64,000 bases of DNA from Anaerofustis stercorihominis (GCF_005844425.1 NZ_SPHL01000001.1:62001-126000); one strand, 5' to 3'; shown: positions 1 through 8,118, counted from the first letter of the stretch. Notes: a model not told the origin generated them from the letters alone. Numbers and translations are program-made.

Positions 1-6
1 CATAAG

Positions 7-128
7 TGGAACATATTCCACAAAATTGACGAGATATATATTTGTTCAAGGAACATATGTGTAACATTTGTTCTTTATGGGAACAAATAATTGACTTGTG
101 TTACTTGTAACATTATTATGTTTACAAG
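7..128. promoter_or_regulatory. Cluster of palindromic operator-like sites
   Basis: Five inverted repeats lie within about 120 bases. TGGAACATATTCCA is at 7-20, TGTTCAAGGAACA at 43-55, and TTTGTTC with GAACAAA (7-base gap) at 67-87. TGTTACTTGTAACA is at 99-112, and CTTGTAA with TTACAAG at 104-128. The first three share GAACA/TGTTC half-sites; the last two share GTAACA/TTGTAA half-sites. The site at 99-112 sits between the -35 and -10 boxes of the promoter, where a bound protein would block polymerase. The operon ends in a SorC-family regulator gene, the obvious candidate ligand-controlled binder, but this is inference. Confidence 0.6.
91..119 (+). promoter_or_regulatory. Sigma-A-type promoter of the sugar-phosphate operon
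   Basis: TTGACT at 91-96 and TATTAT at 114-119 are separated by exactly 17 bases, close to the vegetative consensus. The predicted transcript starts near 126 and gives a short leader before the ATG at 165. Confidence 0.75.
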
Positions 129-164
129 ATTTAGCTTTAATGATAAGCAGAAAGAAGGTATATA

Positions 165-1430
165 ATGAAAACAAAGGCAATAAGGCTATATGGAGAAAAT
201 GATTTAAGACTTGAAGAGTATGAACTACCAAAAATGAAAGATGATGAAATATTAGCAAAGATTATTACAGATAGCGTATGTATGTCTACTTATAAATTAT
301 CAAAACAAGGAGAAAAACATAAAAGAACTCCTGATAATTTAAAAGAAAATCCTGCAGTAATAGGTCATGAGTTATCCGGTATAATAATAGAAGTAGGAGA
401 TAAGTGGAAAGATAAATATAAAAAAGGTCAAAAGTTTACAGTACAACCTGCAGTTAGTGTAGATGGAAAAGTAAAAACAGTAGGGTATTATTATCAGTAT
501 TACGGCGGAGATAGTACATATAGTATTATTCCAAATGAAGTAATGGAAAATGATTGTTTAATTCCTTTTAACGGAGATTCTTTCTTTGAAGCTTCTTTAT
601 CAGAACCTGTTTCTTGTATAATTGCCGGATATAACAGAATATATCATACAAATGATGAAAATCATATTCACTCAATGGGCGTTAAGAAAAATGGAAAGAT
701 AGCAATTTTAGGTGCTTGCGGCCCTATGGGACTAGAATGTATAGATTATGCACTTCAGCTTGAGGATGCACCAAGTCTTGTTGTTGCAGTTGATGTATCA
801 GAAGACAGACTAAAAAGAGCAGAAAAACTTTTATCTAAAAAAGCTCAAAAAGATACAAAAATAGTATTTGTAAATTCAAATGCATATGAAGATTCTACAA
901 GTAAATTGATGGAACTAAGTGATAATGAAGGTTATGACGACGTATTTGTATATGCACCTATTACTCCGTTAATAGAACAAGCTGATAGTATACTTGGTAA
1001 AGATGGGTGTTTAAATTTCTTTGCAGGTCCTATTGATAAAACATTAAGTGCAAATATAAATATGTATAATGTTCATTATAACTACACACATATTACCGGT
1101 TTTACAGGAAGCACAAACCAAGATGTTCTTGATGCTTTATCTTTAATGGAAGAAGGAAGATTAAGCCCTACTATCATGGTAACTCATATTGGTGGACTTG
1201 ACAGTGCAATTTATGCAACTCAAAATGTTCCTGATATTCCAGGGGGTAAAAAGATGATATATACTCAAATTGATATGCCACTTACAGCAATAGATGATTT
1301 TGAAAAACTTGGCGAAGATAATGAATTATTTAAAAGGTTATATGAAGAGTGTAAAAAATATGATGGATGCTGGAATAAAGATGCAGAAAAAGTATTATTA
1401 GACTATTATAATATTTCACTTAATGAATAG
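165..1430 (+). CDS. SorE-like zinc-type sugar-phosphate dehydrogenase (L-sorbose-1-phosphate reductase family)
   Basis: This is a 421-residue medium-chain dehydrogenase, longer than typical sorbitol dehydrogenases (about 350) and similar in size to SorE-type L-sorbose-1-phosphate reductases. The catalytic-zinc region is visible as Cys39 and GHE at 67-69. The Rossmann glycine motif GACGPMG lies near residue 183. The four-cysteine structural zinc lobe of classic alcohol dehydrogenases is absent. It is followed 10 bases later by a class II aldolase and then by PTS and regulator genes, so a role in interconverting ketose and hexitol phosphates is likely. The ATG follows AGAAGG at 152-157. The exact substrate cannot be read from sequence; sorbose-1-P, glucitol-6-P or another polyol phosphate are possible. 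Confidence 0.75.
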   Translation: MKTKAIRLYGENDLRLEEYELPKMKDDEILAKIITDSVCMSTYKLSKQGEKHKRTPDNLKENPAVIGHELSGIIIEVGDKWKDKYKKGQKFTVQPAVSVDGKVKTVGYYYQYYGGDSTYSIIPNEVMENDCLIPFNGDSFFEASLSEPVSCIIAGYNRIYHTNDENHIHSMGVKKNGKIAILGACGPMGLECIDYALQLEDAPSLVVAVDVSEDRLKRAEKLLSKKAQKDTKIVFVNSNAYEDSTSKLMELSDNEGYDDVFVYAPITPLIEQADSILGKDGCLNFFAGPIDKTLSANINMYNVHYNYTHITGFTGSTNQDVLDALSLMEEGRLSPTIMVTHIGGLDSAIYATQNVPDIPGGKKMIYTQIDMPLTAIDDFEKLGEDNELFKRLYEECKKYDGCWNKDAEKVLLDYYNISLNE

Positions 1431-1440
1431 GAGATAAAAT

Positions 1441-2286
1441 ATGTTAGTAAACACAAAAGAATTATTAGTAAATGCACAAAAAAACAAAAAAGCTGTAGGC
1501 GCATTTAACTGCCCTTCTCTTGAAGCAATAAGAGCTACAATAAAAGCAGGGGAAAGCTTAAACTGTCCGATTATTTTACAGCATGCTCAGTCGCATGATC
1601 CGATAATGGAAATGGAAGAGATGTTACCTATATATATGTACTATGCAAAAAGAGCAAGTGTTCCTGTTAGTGTTCACTTAGACCATGGCAGTACTTTTGA
1701 AAAATGTATTATGGCAATAAGAATGGGTGTAAGCTCTATTATGTACGATGCATCAGCAAAGGATTTTGAAACAAATATAGAAGAAACAAAATATATTACT
1801 GAAATTGCTCATGCAGCAGGGGTATCTGTAGAAGCAGAGCTTGGTCATGTTGGAAGTTTTGCTTCATCTGATGAAGGCGGCGGTAAAGATGATGAAGGTA
1901 TATATACAAATCCGGAAAGCGCATATGAATTTGTTCAAAGAACAGGAGTAGACTTTCTTGCAATATCTTTTGGAACTACTCATGGCGTATATTTAACAGA
2001 ACCTAAACTTGATATTGAAAGAGTAAAAACAATAAAAGAAAAAATAGGAATTCCTCTTGTTATGCATGGAGGTTCAGGAGTAAGTGAAGAAGATTATATA
2101 AAATCAATCAAAAATGGTATAAGCAAAATTAATTATTATACATATATGAACTGTGCCGGTGGAGAGGGGATACATGAGTATATAAAGAAAAATCCGAATA
2201 ATATGGCATTTGATAAAATGAGTCTTTATGCAACGGATAAAATGGAAGAAGACGTAAAACGAGCAATGTCTATATTTGACTGTTAG
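1441..2286 (+). CDS. Class II ketose-bisphosphate aldolase
   Basis: This 281-residue zinc aldolase cleaves a ketose 1,6-bisphosphate into dihydroxyacetone phosphate and an aldehyde. Family marks are HLDHGS at 79-84 (catalytic Asp and zinc His), the glutamate/histidine segment AELGHVGSF, the loop AISFGTTHG, and the phosphate-binding MHGGSG. The flexible GGGKDDEG segment after the GHVG motif is typical of the fructose/tagatose-bisphosphate group. It sits 10 bases behind the SorE-like gene in the same transcript, so it probably splits the bisphosphate made from the imported sugar. FbaA-like glycolytic activity versus GatY/tagatose activity cannot be separated here. Confidence 0.85.
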   Translation: MLVNTKELLVNAQKNKKAVGAFNCPSLEAIRATIKAGESLNCPIILQHAQSHDPIMEMEEMLPIYMYYAKRASVPVSVHLDHGSTFEKCIMAIRMGVSSIMYDASAKDFETNIEETKYITEIAHAAGVSVEAELGHVGSFASSDEGGGKDDEGIYTNPESAYEFVQRTGVDFLAISFGTTHGVYLTEPKLDIERVKTIKEKIGIPLVMHGGSGVSEEDYIKSIKNGISKINYYTYMNCAGGEGIHEYIKKNPNNMAFDKMSLYATDKMEEDVKRAMSIFDC

Positions 2287-2373
2287 TCTATATTTATAAT
2301 TTATTTTAATTTATGTTATTATAATATAGCAAATATTTATTATGCAAAGACAACAAAGAAAGTAGGTATTAAA

Positions 2374-2724
2374 ATGGTAAAGACAAAAGTAGTAAGCATA
2401 GGAAAAGAGGCATATTTTGAAGGATATCCTTTACTTGTAATATTCGGTAAAGACTGTCCTGATGAGTTAAAAGATATTTGTATAGTACATGAGTATATTG
2501 ACAATCCCAATGCTGAAATGATTAAAGTAGGCGGTAAAATACTTATTGGTGGAAATGAATATACCGTTGAAAAAATCGGCGGTGATGCAGCAAATGAAAA
2601 TTTATATAATTTAGGGCATATGACTATTAATTTTAGTCCCGATTTAGATTTAATGCCGGGAAGCATACTTGTTTCTCCTTGCGTAGTTCCCGATATAAAA
2701 CAAGGGGATATCATAGAATTTTAA
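2374..2724 (+). CDS. PTS glucitol/sorbitol-type IIA component
   Basis: This 116-residue protein resembles the GutA/SrlB IIA family, a cytoplasmic phosphocarrier that passes phosphate from HPr to the IIB domain. The conserved family features GKDCPDEL near residue 28, VGG and VEKIGGDA in the middle, LGH near 84, and PGS are present. It stands 12 bases before the SorC-like regulator and 87 bases after the aldolase. No IIB or IIC component lies in the window. It might phosphorylate a permease encoded elsewhere, or act as a phosphorylation sensor for the neighbouring regulator. Confidence 0.8.
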   Translation: MVKTKVVSIGKEAYFEGYPLLVIFGKDCPDELKDICIVHEYIDNPNAEMIKVGGKILIGGNEYTVEKIGGDAANENLYNLGHMTINFSPDLDLMPGSILVSPCVVPDIKQGDIIEF

Positions 2725-2736
2725 TGAGGATAAAAT

Positions 2737-3687
2737 ATGGAAAATTATGATGAAAATCGTTTACTAATCGAAATTGCTCATCTATATTACGATAAAAATC
2801 TAACTCAGGCACAAATCGCAAGAAAGTATAACATAAGCCGTTCTTCCATATCGAAAATGATAACAAAAGCAAGGCTTCTTGGAATAGTAGAGGTTGTTAT
2901 TCATGATGAAGGCGTTCATCCTTACAGAGAACTTGAAAGTGAGCTTAAAGAAGCATTGTTTTTAAAAGACGTAATTTGTGTAAATGTTGAATATAAAGAC
3001 TTGCTTATTGATAGATTAAGTTCTGCCGCAAGCAAATATCTGGCAAGAAAAATGAGTAACAATAAAGTTATAGCAATGGCAGGGGGCAGAACCTGTTATC
3101 AGATAGCATCAGGTTTTGTGTGTTCTCTTCCTTTTGATGATGTAACTTTTGTTCCAATATCCGGTGGACTTGGAGATAAGTACAGATATATGCAGGCAAG
3201 TGCAATATGCGAAATGCTTGCCCATAGAAGCGGCGGTAATTATATGGAGCTACATGCTCCTCTTGTTGTAGATTCTCATGAAGCTAAGAAAATGTTAATA
3301 AGTCAAAACTTTATAAAAGAAGTTTTTGATAAAGCAAAAAATGCAGATTTGGCAGTTGTGGGAATAGGGGGGCAAGATAGATATCGTACTTGGGTTGAAA
3401 ATTATATGTATAAACAATATAAAAGTCTTCAAGAATTAGACGAAGCAATTGTAGGGGATATATCCTATAACATATACAATAAAAGAGGAGAAAAAATAGA
3501 TTGCAAATGGCATGATCATTTAATGTCATTAGACTTGAATGAAATAAAAAAGATAAAAGAAGTTGTTGCCGTTGCCGGAGGAGTTGAAAAAGCCGACAGT
3601 ATATATACAGCAATAAGGTGTAATTATATTGATTCCCTTATTACAGATGTAAATACGGCAAAAAAACTTATTTCACTTGCAAGATAA
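2737..3687 (+). CDS. SorC/DeoR-family sugar-responsive transcriptional regulator
   Basis: This 316-residue protein has an N-terminal helix-turn-helix at about 18-46 (LTQAQIARKYNISRSS) and a C-terminal sugar-phosphate-binding domain from about 56 to the end, the SorC domain layout. The C-terminal half has the expected glycine-rich turns (AMAGGRTCYQIA, VPISGGLGD, AVVGIGG) and the terminal AVAGGVEKADSI motif. Regulators of this family bind DNA as oligomers and respond to phosphorylated sugars. The start ATG follows GAGGATAAA. The palindromes in front of the operon are its likely targets, so it would be autoregulatory. Confidence 0.85.
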   Translation: MENYDENRLLIEIAHLYYDKNLTQAQIARKYNISRSSISKMITKARLLGIVEVVIHDEGVHPYRELESELKEALFLKDVICVNVEYKDLLIDRLSSAASKYLARKMSNNKVIAMAGGRTCYQIASGFVCSLPFDDVTFVPISGGLGDKYRYMQASAICEMLAHRSGGNYMELHAPLVVDSHEAKKMLISQNFIKEVFDKAKNADLAVVGIGGQDRYRTWVENYMYKQYKSLQELDEAIVGDISYNIYNKRGEKIDCKWHDHLMSLDLNEIKKIKEVVAVAGGVEKADSIYTAIRCNYIDSLITDVNTAKKLISLAR

Positions 3688-3713
3688 AACACCGCTTAAG
3701 TGGTGTTTTTTTA
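3686..3713 (+). terminator. Rho-independent terminator of the sugar operon
   Basis: AACACCGC and GTGGTGTT pair around a TTAA loop (one G-U pair) and are followed by seven T residues. It overlaps the TAA of the regulator gene and the 3' end of the facing small gene. Confidence 0.85.
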
Positions 3714-3884
3714 ATGCACTATTATAAAATAAATTACATATATCCATCCTAAAAGTCCATGTATTATCGCCCAGAATATAGAATGCCAAGTTGTATAACT
3801 TATAACCATTGCAAGGGCACTTCCGAATGAAATACCTGACTTTACGGTTTTTTTAACAATAGTCGTTGTGTTTCCTGTTTCCAT
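3711..3884 (-). CDS. Small conserved-looking membrane protein, 57 residues
   Basis: On the minus strand an ATG at 3884 follows AGAGGA with good spacing and opens a 57-codon frame. The protein begins METGNTTTIVKKTVKSG. It then has ISFGSALAMVISYTTWHSIF and a second hydrophobic stretch, LLGWIYVIYFIIV, so it probably forms one long or two short membrane helices. The TTWHS plus HGLLGWIYVIYF pattern resembles a family of short uncharacterised Firmicute membrane proteins, though I recall no function. It lies between a terminator and the rhodanese gene and may share the rhodanese transcript. Confidence 0.75.
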   Translation of the reverse strand: METGNTTTIVKKTVKSGISFGSALAMVISYTTWHSIFWAIIHGLLGWIYVIYFIIVH

Positions 3885-3902
3885 AATTATTCCTCTTTTT
3901 AT

Positions 3903-4298
3903 TTATTCTGTCACTGTTTCATATGTCCAGTTCATAATTCCGCCCATATCATATACGTTTTTGTATCCTATGTTTATAAGTTTCATTGCGGCTTTTTTAC
4001 TTCTTGCACCACTTCTACAGTATACGATTATTTTTTGATTTAAGTTACTAACCTCTTTTAATTTTTCATTTCCTATGGTTTCGTTTGGAATTAATACAGC
4101 GTTTTTAATATGAGATGTATTATATTCATCTTCTGTTCTTACGTCAATTATGATTACATCTTCTTTTTCCATCATTTCTTTTGCTTCATCTACAGTAATT
4201 TTATTATAGTTTGATGTAGGTTCTTCTTTTGTAGTAAGAAATTTAAAACTTATAAATAATAAAAGAGCAATAAGTAATATAACGATGATAGTTTTCAT
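3903..4298 (-). CDS. Membrane-anchored single-domain rhodanese
   Basis: This 131-residue protein has an N-terminal hydrophobic anchor (MKTIIVILLIALLLFISF) followed by one rhodanese domain. The domain shows IIDVRTEDEYNTSHI and the active-site loop VYCRSGARS, whose cysteine would carry a persulfide. The ATG at 4298 is preferred over an upstream frame extension because AAGGAG sits at 4305-4310, six bases ahead of it. Likely a sulfurtransferase on the outer membrane face, or a signal-anchored protein. The small membrane protein gene follows in the same direction. Confidence 0.85.
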   Translation of the reverse strand: MKTIIVILLIALLLFISFKFLTTKEEPTSNYNKITVDEAKEMMEKEDVIIIDVRTEDEYNTSHIKNAVLIPNETIGNEKLKEVSNLNQKIIVYCRSGARSKKAAMKLINIGYKNVYDMGGIMNWTYETVTE

Positions 4299-4390
4299 TG
4301 TTTTCTCCTTATATATTTTGTATAGCAAATATTATCACAAATTAAATTCTTTTTAAATAAAAAAATATAATTAATGGAAAAATTTTCGTA

Positions 4391-4438
4391 TTGAATAAAA
4401 TATAAAAAAGTAATATAATTTATTAGAACATATGTTTC
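4391..4438 (+). promoter_or_regulatory. Promoter with LexA-type SOS box
   Basis: TTGAAT at 4391-4396 and TATAAT at 4414-4419 are 17 bases apart. AGAACATATGTTTC at 4425-4438 matches the Gram-positive LexA box (CGAACRNRYGTTYC) at 13 of 14 positions and covers the predicted transcription start. This would place the polymerase gene under SOS control, which is standard for UmuC-like genes in Firmicutes. Confidence 0.75.
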
Positions 4439-4463
4439 AAATAAACGTTTGATAGGTGATGTT

Positions 4464-5738
4464 ATGAAAAGTAACAGAATATATATGTGCATAGATTTAA
4501 AATCCTTCTATGCATCGGTGGAATGCAGACAGCGGGGACTTGATCCAATGACTACAAATTTAGTGGTTGCAGATCCTAAGAGGAGTCAAAAAACAATTTG
4601 TCTTGCGGTATCTCCGGCAATGAAAAAGCTGGGCGTTCCCGGAAGATGCAGATTATTTGAAATACCAAGACACATAAATTATATAATAGCTCCTCCCCAA
4701 ATGAAATTGTATATAGATGTTTCTGCGGATATTTACGGAATATATTTAAAGTATATTTCAAAGGATGATATACATGTTTATAGTATTGATGAAGTTTTTA
4801 TGGATGTAAGTGACTATTTATATATGTATAAAATGAATGCAAAAGAGCTTGCAAAAGAAATTATGAAAGATATTTATGATACTACCGGTATAAGTTCTGC
4901 TTGTGGGATTGGAAGTAATTTATATTTAGCTAAAGTAGCTCTTGATATTATGGCTAAAAGAACAGATGATAACATAGGCGTTTTAAACGAAAAAATGTAT
5001 AGAAGAATGTTATGGGAGCATAGGCCAATAACGGATTTTTGGAGAGTTGGAAGAGGTATTGCAAACAGACTTGAAAAAATAGGGGTTAAAACCATGAAAG
5101 ATTTGGCTAAGACAGATGAAAATATGCTTTATAAAATATTTGGCATAGATGCGGAGCTTTTGATTGATCATGCATGGGGAAGAGAAAGCGTTACAATGCA
5201 AGATATAAAGAAATATAAACCTAAAGCTACATCAGTAGGAAACGGACAAGTCCTTGGAAAAGACTGCGATGTTAAAACAGGAAAAATTATAGTAATGGAA
5301 ATGGTGGATTCTTTATGTCTTGACCTTACAAGAAAAAATCTTGTTTGCAGCTGTATTACTCTTCATGTTAGATATAACAAAAAATACTTTAAAAAATATT
5401 CACATGGAACAATAACCATACCCACTTTAACCAACTCTTCAAAAACAATAAGCTCTTATGTATCAAAGTTATATGATGAAATTGTCTTAAAAGATGCGTT
5501 AATTCATAGGTTTTATATAACATTTAACAATGTTACCAATAATGATATTTATCAGTATAATTTGTTTAGTAATATAGAAGAAAATAAAAAGGAAGAAGTT
5601 CTTCAAAAAACAATTATAAATATAAAAGATAAATATGGAAAAAACTCTCTTTTAAAAGGAATGAGCTTAAAAGAAGGTGCTACGGCAAGGGAGAGAAATA
5701 TGCAAATCGGAGGGCATAGAAGTGGAGAGTCAAAATAG
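4464..5738 (+). CDS. Y-family translesion DNA polymerase (UmuC/UvrX-like)
   Basis: This 424-residue polymerase has the catalytic N-terminal aspartate in MCIDLKSFYASVE and the second acidic motif SIDEVFMDVS, followed by the helix-hairpin-helix thumb region (ACGIGSNLYLAK, IGVKTMKDLA) and a C-terminal little-finger domain. It copies damaged DNA with low fidelity. ATG at 4464 is chosen over TTG at 4449 because AGGTGAT lies at a normal distance from it. A YolD-like gene overlaps its 3' end by 17 bases, the arrangement of yqjW/yqjX and uvrX/yolD pairs in Bacillus. An SOS box precedes it. Confidence 0.9.
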   Translation: MKSNRIYMCIDLKSFYASVECRQRGLDPMTTNLVVADPKRSQKTICLAVSPAMKKLGVPGRCRLFEIPRHINYIIAPPQMKLYIDVSADIYGIYLKYISKDDIHVYSIDEVFMDVSDYLYMYKMNAKELAKEIMKDIYDTTGISSACGIGSNLYLAKVALDIMAKRTDDNIGVLNEKMYRRMLWEHRPITDFWRVGRGIANRLEKIGVKTMKDLAKTDENMLYKIFGIDAELLIDHAWGRESVTMQDIKKYKPKATSVGNGQVLGKDCDVKTGKIIVMEMVDSLCLDLTRKNLVCSCITLHVRYNKKYFKKYSHGTITIPTLTNSSKTISSYVSKLYDEIVLKDALIHRFYITFNNVTNNDIYQYNLFSNIEENKKEEVLQKTIINIKDKYGKNSLLKGMSLKEGATARERNMQIGGHRSGESK

Positions 5739-6063
5739 AATAAAGATGAAAAGGGAAGATAGGGCAAAACAGTTTATGCCTTTTAAAGCATTAAAAGGAT
5801 ATGATGAGGCACTTAGGATAAAAGAAAAAGTTAAAGTGGAAAAAAAGGAATTTTCAAGAGAATATGAAGAAGTGCTTGATTACAAATTAAGACAGTTAAA
5901 AAGAAATGATATTGTTAAGATTATATATTATTTTAAAGGAGAATATATCGAAAAAACGGGAAAGGTAAGTAAAATAGATACTGTTTCAAGATGTTTATAT
6001 ATAACAAATGATAGAATTTTATTTGATAATATATATGACATAGACATAATAAAAGAGAAATAA
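5722..6063 (+). CDS. YolD-like protein
   Basis: This 113-residue YolD-like protein has the family signature REDRAKQFMPFKALKGYDEAL near its N-terminus, a charged middle, and a beta-rich C-terminal half. YolD proteins accompany Y-family polymerases and are thought to be functional partners resembling UmuD in role, though the mechanism is not settled. The best start is GTG at 5722, because CGGAGGG at 5708-5714 lies seven bases upstream; ATG at 5746 is possible. It overlaps the polymerase gene by 17 bases, which suggests translational coupling. Confidence 0.8.
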   Translation: MESQNRIKMKREDRAKQFMPFKALKGYDEALRIKEKVKVEKKEFSREYEEVLDYKLRQLKRNDIVKIIYYFKGEYIEKTGKVSKIDTVSRCLYITNDRILFDNIYDIDIIKEK

Positions 6064-6088
6064 AAAAAGTGCATTTTAATGCACTTAA
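6062..6088 (-). terminator. Terminator after tRNA-Thr (usable both ways)
   Basis: AAGTGCA and TGCACTT form a perfect stem with a six-base loop. On the minus strand it is followed by seven T residues, so it mainly ends the tRNA transcript; the plus-strand T run is interrupted. Confidence 0.75.
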
Positions 6089-6098
6089 ATTTTAAAGG

Positions 6099-6174
<76 letters not shown>

Positions 6175-6217
6175 ACTAACAGTTCATATAATATCATGAT
6201 TTAATATATTTGTAAAT

Positions 6218-7141
6218 TTATTTTACCATATTTTTTTCAATAAATTCTAAAATATCTTTGTACACTTCCTGTTTGTTTTTTTCGTTTAAAATTTCATGAC
6301 GCATACCAAAATATAAAATATGTTTTATATCTTTATATCCTGCTTCCTTTAAAAAATCCATGCTGTTATGGAAATCATCTTCCTCACCTATAACTGGGTC
6401 GTCTTCGCCTGCAATAAATAAAATTGGCAGATTTTTGTTTTTTACTTCATATTTTTCTTTTTTAAAGGCATTTTCGATTAATTTAAACAAATTTCTAAAT
6501 CCGTTTAATGTAAAAACATATCCGCAAAGAGGGTCCTTATTGTATTTTTGAACTTCTTTAACATCGCTGTTTAACCATTTGTTTTTTATATTTTCTTCAA
6601 ATTTATCGTTAAATGAGCCAAAAACAACCATATTTAGTAAGTTGCTTCTATGATGTTTTCCTTTTAATTTTTCAAGATAATCAACTATCTTTATTCCAAG
6701 ACCTGCGGCTTTATTTTCAAAAGGAGCTCCGCATAAAATAAGCCCGTCAATTTCATCATCGTATTTTTGTATATAATTTCTTGTAGCCAAAGTACCCATA
6801 CTGTGAGCAAAAATAAAGTATGGGATGTTCGGATATTCTTCTTTCATTTTTTTTGTTACGGCATACATATCTTCGACTATCATTTCACCTGTTTCATCAT
6901 AAAAATACCCCAGATCCTCTTTTGTTTCAACACTTTCACCGTGTCCTCTGTGGTCATTTATTATGCATGCAATACCGTTATTTGCAAGATATTCCATAAA
7001 AGGATAATATCTTTCTTTATGTTCTGCCATACCATGAGCAATTTGAATAACTGCTTTTGCATTTTCTTCTGGTGCTTTTATATAACATGAAAGTTGAAGT
7101 TTCTCATCAGATGAATTAATTGAAAATAATTGTTCTTTCAT
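6218..7141 (-). CDS. Alpha/beta hydrolase, monoacylglycerol lipase/lysophospholipase type
   Basis: This 307-residue serine hydrolase of the Hydrolase_4 group shows the oxyanion region IAHGMAEHKERY, the NDHRGHGES motif near 63-70, the nucleophile elbow AHSMG with Ser114, an acid in the GEDDPVIG turn, and a C-terminal histidine in MRHEIL. These match bacterial monoglyceride lipases and lysophospholipases. There is no signal peptide, so it acts in the cytoplasm. It is a single-gene unit with its own intergenic region on both sides. The natural substrate is not predictable beyond lipid esters. Confidence 0.85.
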   Translation of the reverse strand: MKEQLFSINSSDEKLQLSCYIKAPEENAKAVIQIAHGMAEHKERYYPFMEYLANNGIACIINDHRGHGESVETKEDLGYFYDETGEMIVEDMYAVTKKMKEEYPNIPYFIFAHSMGTLATRNYIQKYDDEIDGLILCGAPFENKAAGLGIKIVDYLEKLKGKHHRSNLLNMVVFGSFNDKFEENIKNKWLNSDVKEVQKYNKDPLCGYVFTLNGFRNLFKLIENAFKKEKYEVKNKNLPILFIAGEDDPVIGEEDDFHNSMDFLKEAGYKDIKHILYFGMRHEILNEKNKQEVYKDILEFIEKNMVK

Positions 7142-7265
7142 TTTTAAATTACCTCTGTGTAAATTTTAAAATTGAATTAAGCCGATTTATATAAACATTA
7201 TATCACAAAAGATAGGATTAAATATAATCATGTCATTTTATTTATATAAATTTAATAATTTATAA

Positions 7266-7302
7266 AAAAAGTAAAAGAAGATATATTCCTCTTTTACTTT
7301 TT
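7266..7302 (-). terminator. Terminator of pth
   Basis: AAAAAGTAAAAGA and TCTTTTACTTTTT pair, and on the minus strand the stem ends in a T run. The stem includes the last codons and stop of pth. Confidence 0.75.
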
Positions 7303-7854
7303 GTTATACATATTCATTGCTTTGTCAAGATCTTTGTCAAGGGCAGTATAGATTGCTTTTGACGTAGTTTTTACAAGTTCTCTTATTATAGGAAGTTCTT
7401 CTTCGCTAAATCTTCCAAGAACATAATTTACAAGATCACCATGTTCAGGGCTTCCAACTCCAAGGCGAAATCTTGGGAAGTTTTTTGTAGCGATTTCTTT
7501 TATTATTGATTTCATTCCATTATGGGTTCCTGCTCCGCCGTTTTTTCTTATTCTAAGTTTTCCTTTTGGAAGTTCTATATCATCATAAATTATAAATATA
7601 TTTTCTTCAGGAATTTTAAAATAATCTTTAAACAGTTTTACGCTTTCACCGCTTAAATTCATGTAAGTTCTCGGTTTTACCAAAAATACATCTTCTCCGG
7701 CAATTTTACCTTTGCCAAAATCTGCCTTGAATTTTGTTTTGTTTATTTTTATATCGTATTCTTCACTTAAATAATCTATTGTTTCAAATCCTATATTATG
7801 TCTTGTAAGATTATATTCGTTTCCTATATTGCCAAGTCCCACTATTAAGTACAT
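7294..7854 (-). CDS. pth: Peptidyl-tRNA hydrolase
   Basis: This 186-residue Pth releases peptides from prematurely dropped peptidyl-tRNA. Visible marks are the N-terminal VGLGNIGNEYNLTRHNIGF with the catalytic His19, KPRTYMNLSGESV, the YDDIELPKGK aspartate segment, and GGAGTHNGMKSI. The length is normal for bacterial Pth. ATG at 7854 follows AAGGAGAAAG. It stands alone here, without the usual mfd or prs neighbour; mfd lies 9 kb away. Confidence 0.95.
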   Translation of the reverse strand: MYLIVGLGNIGNEYNLTRHNIGFETIDYLSEEYDIKINKTKFKADFGKGKIAGEDVFLVKPRTYMNLSGESVKLFKDYFKIPEENIFIIYDDIELPKGKLRIRKNGGAGTHNGMKSIIKEIATKNFPRFRLGVGSPEHGDLVNYVLGRFSEEELPIIRELVKTTSKAIYTALDKDLDKAMNMYNKK

Positions 7855-7920
7855 TTCTTTCTCCTTAAGTATAAAATAGCTTATTTATTATATCATTTAT
7901 TTTTAAATTTCAATAAGATT

Positions 7921-8118
7921 TTATTCATTTATTTTATCAATAATCGCTTTTGATACCATTTGCACCATATTTGTCATTGATGTTATAGCCATTATTGCAA
8001 CCATGCTCACATCTTCTATGGTTTTTTCATTAGGCTTAAGGGATATATTTTCTTTCTCTTTTTCATTTTTGTTAAGTATATCTTTACTGTAAGGGACATA
8101 TTCGTTAAAAAATTCCAT
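7921..8118 (-). CDS. Hypothetical protein, 65 residues
   Basis: A perfect AAGGAGG precedes the ATG, so the frame is probably real. The protein is acidic and lysine-rich in its first half. Its second half is predicted helical and methionine-rich (SMVAIMAITSMTNMVQMVSK), amphipathic to weakly hydrophobic. I recognise no family. It lies between pth and a divergent peptidase gene. Confidence 0.6.
   Translation of the reverse strand: MEFFNEYVPYSKDILNKNEKEKENISLKPNEKTIEDVSMVAIMAITSMTNMVQMVSKAIIDKINE

Noticed and set aside
50-66. LexA-type box in the sugar promoter (GGAACATATGTGTAAC)
   Set aside because: The right half reads GTGT rather than GTTY, and the context is a sugar operon with other palindromes; better explained as part of that cluster.
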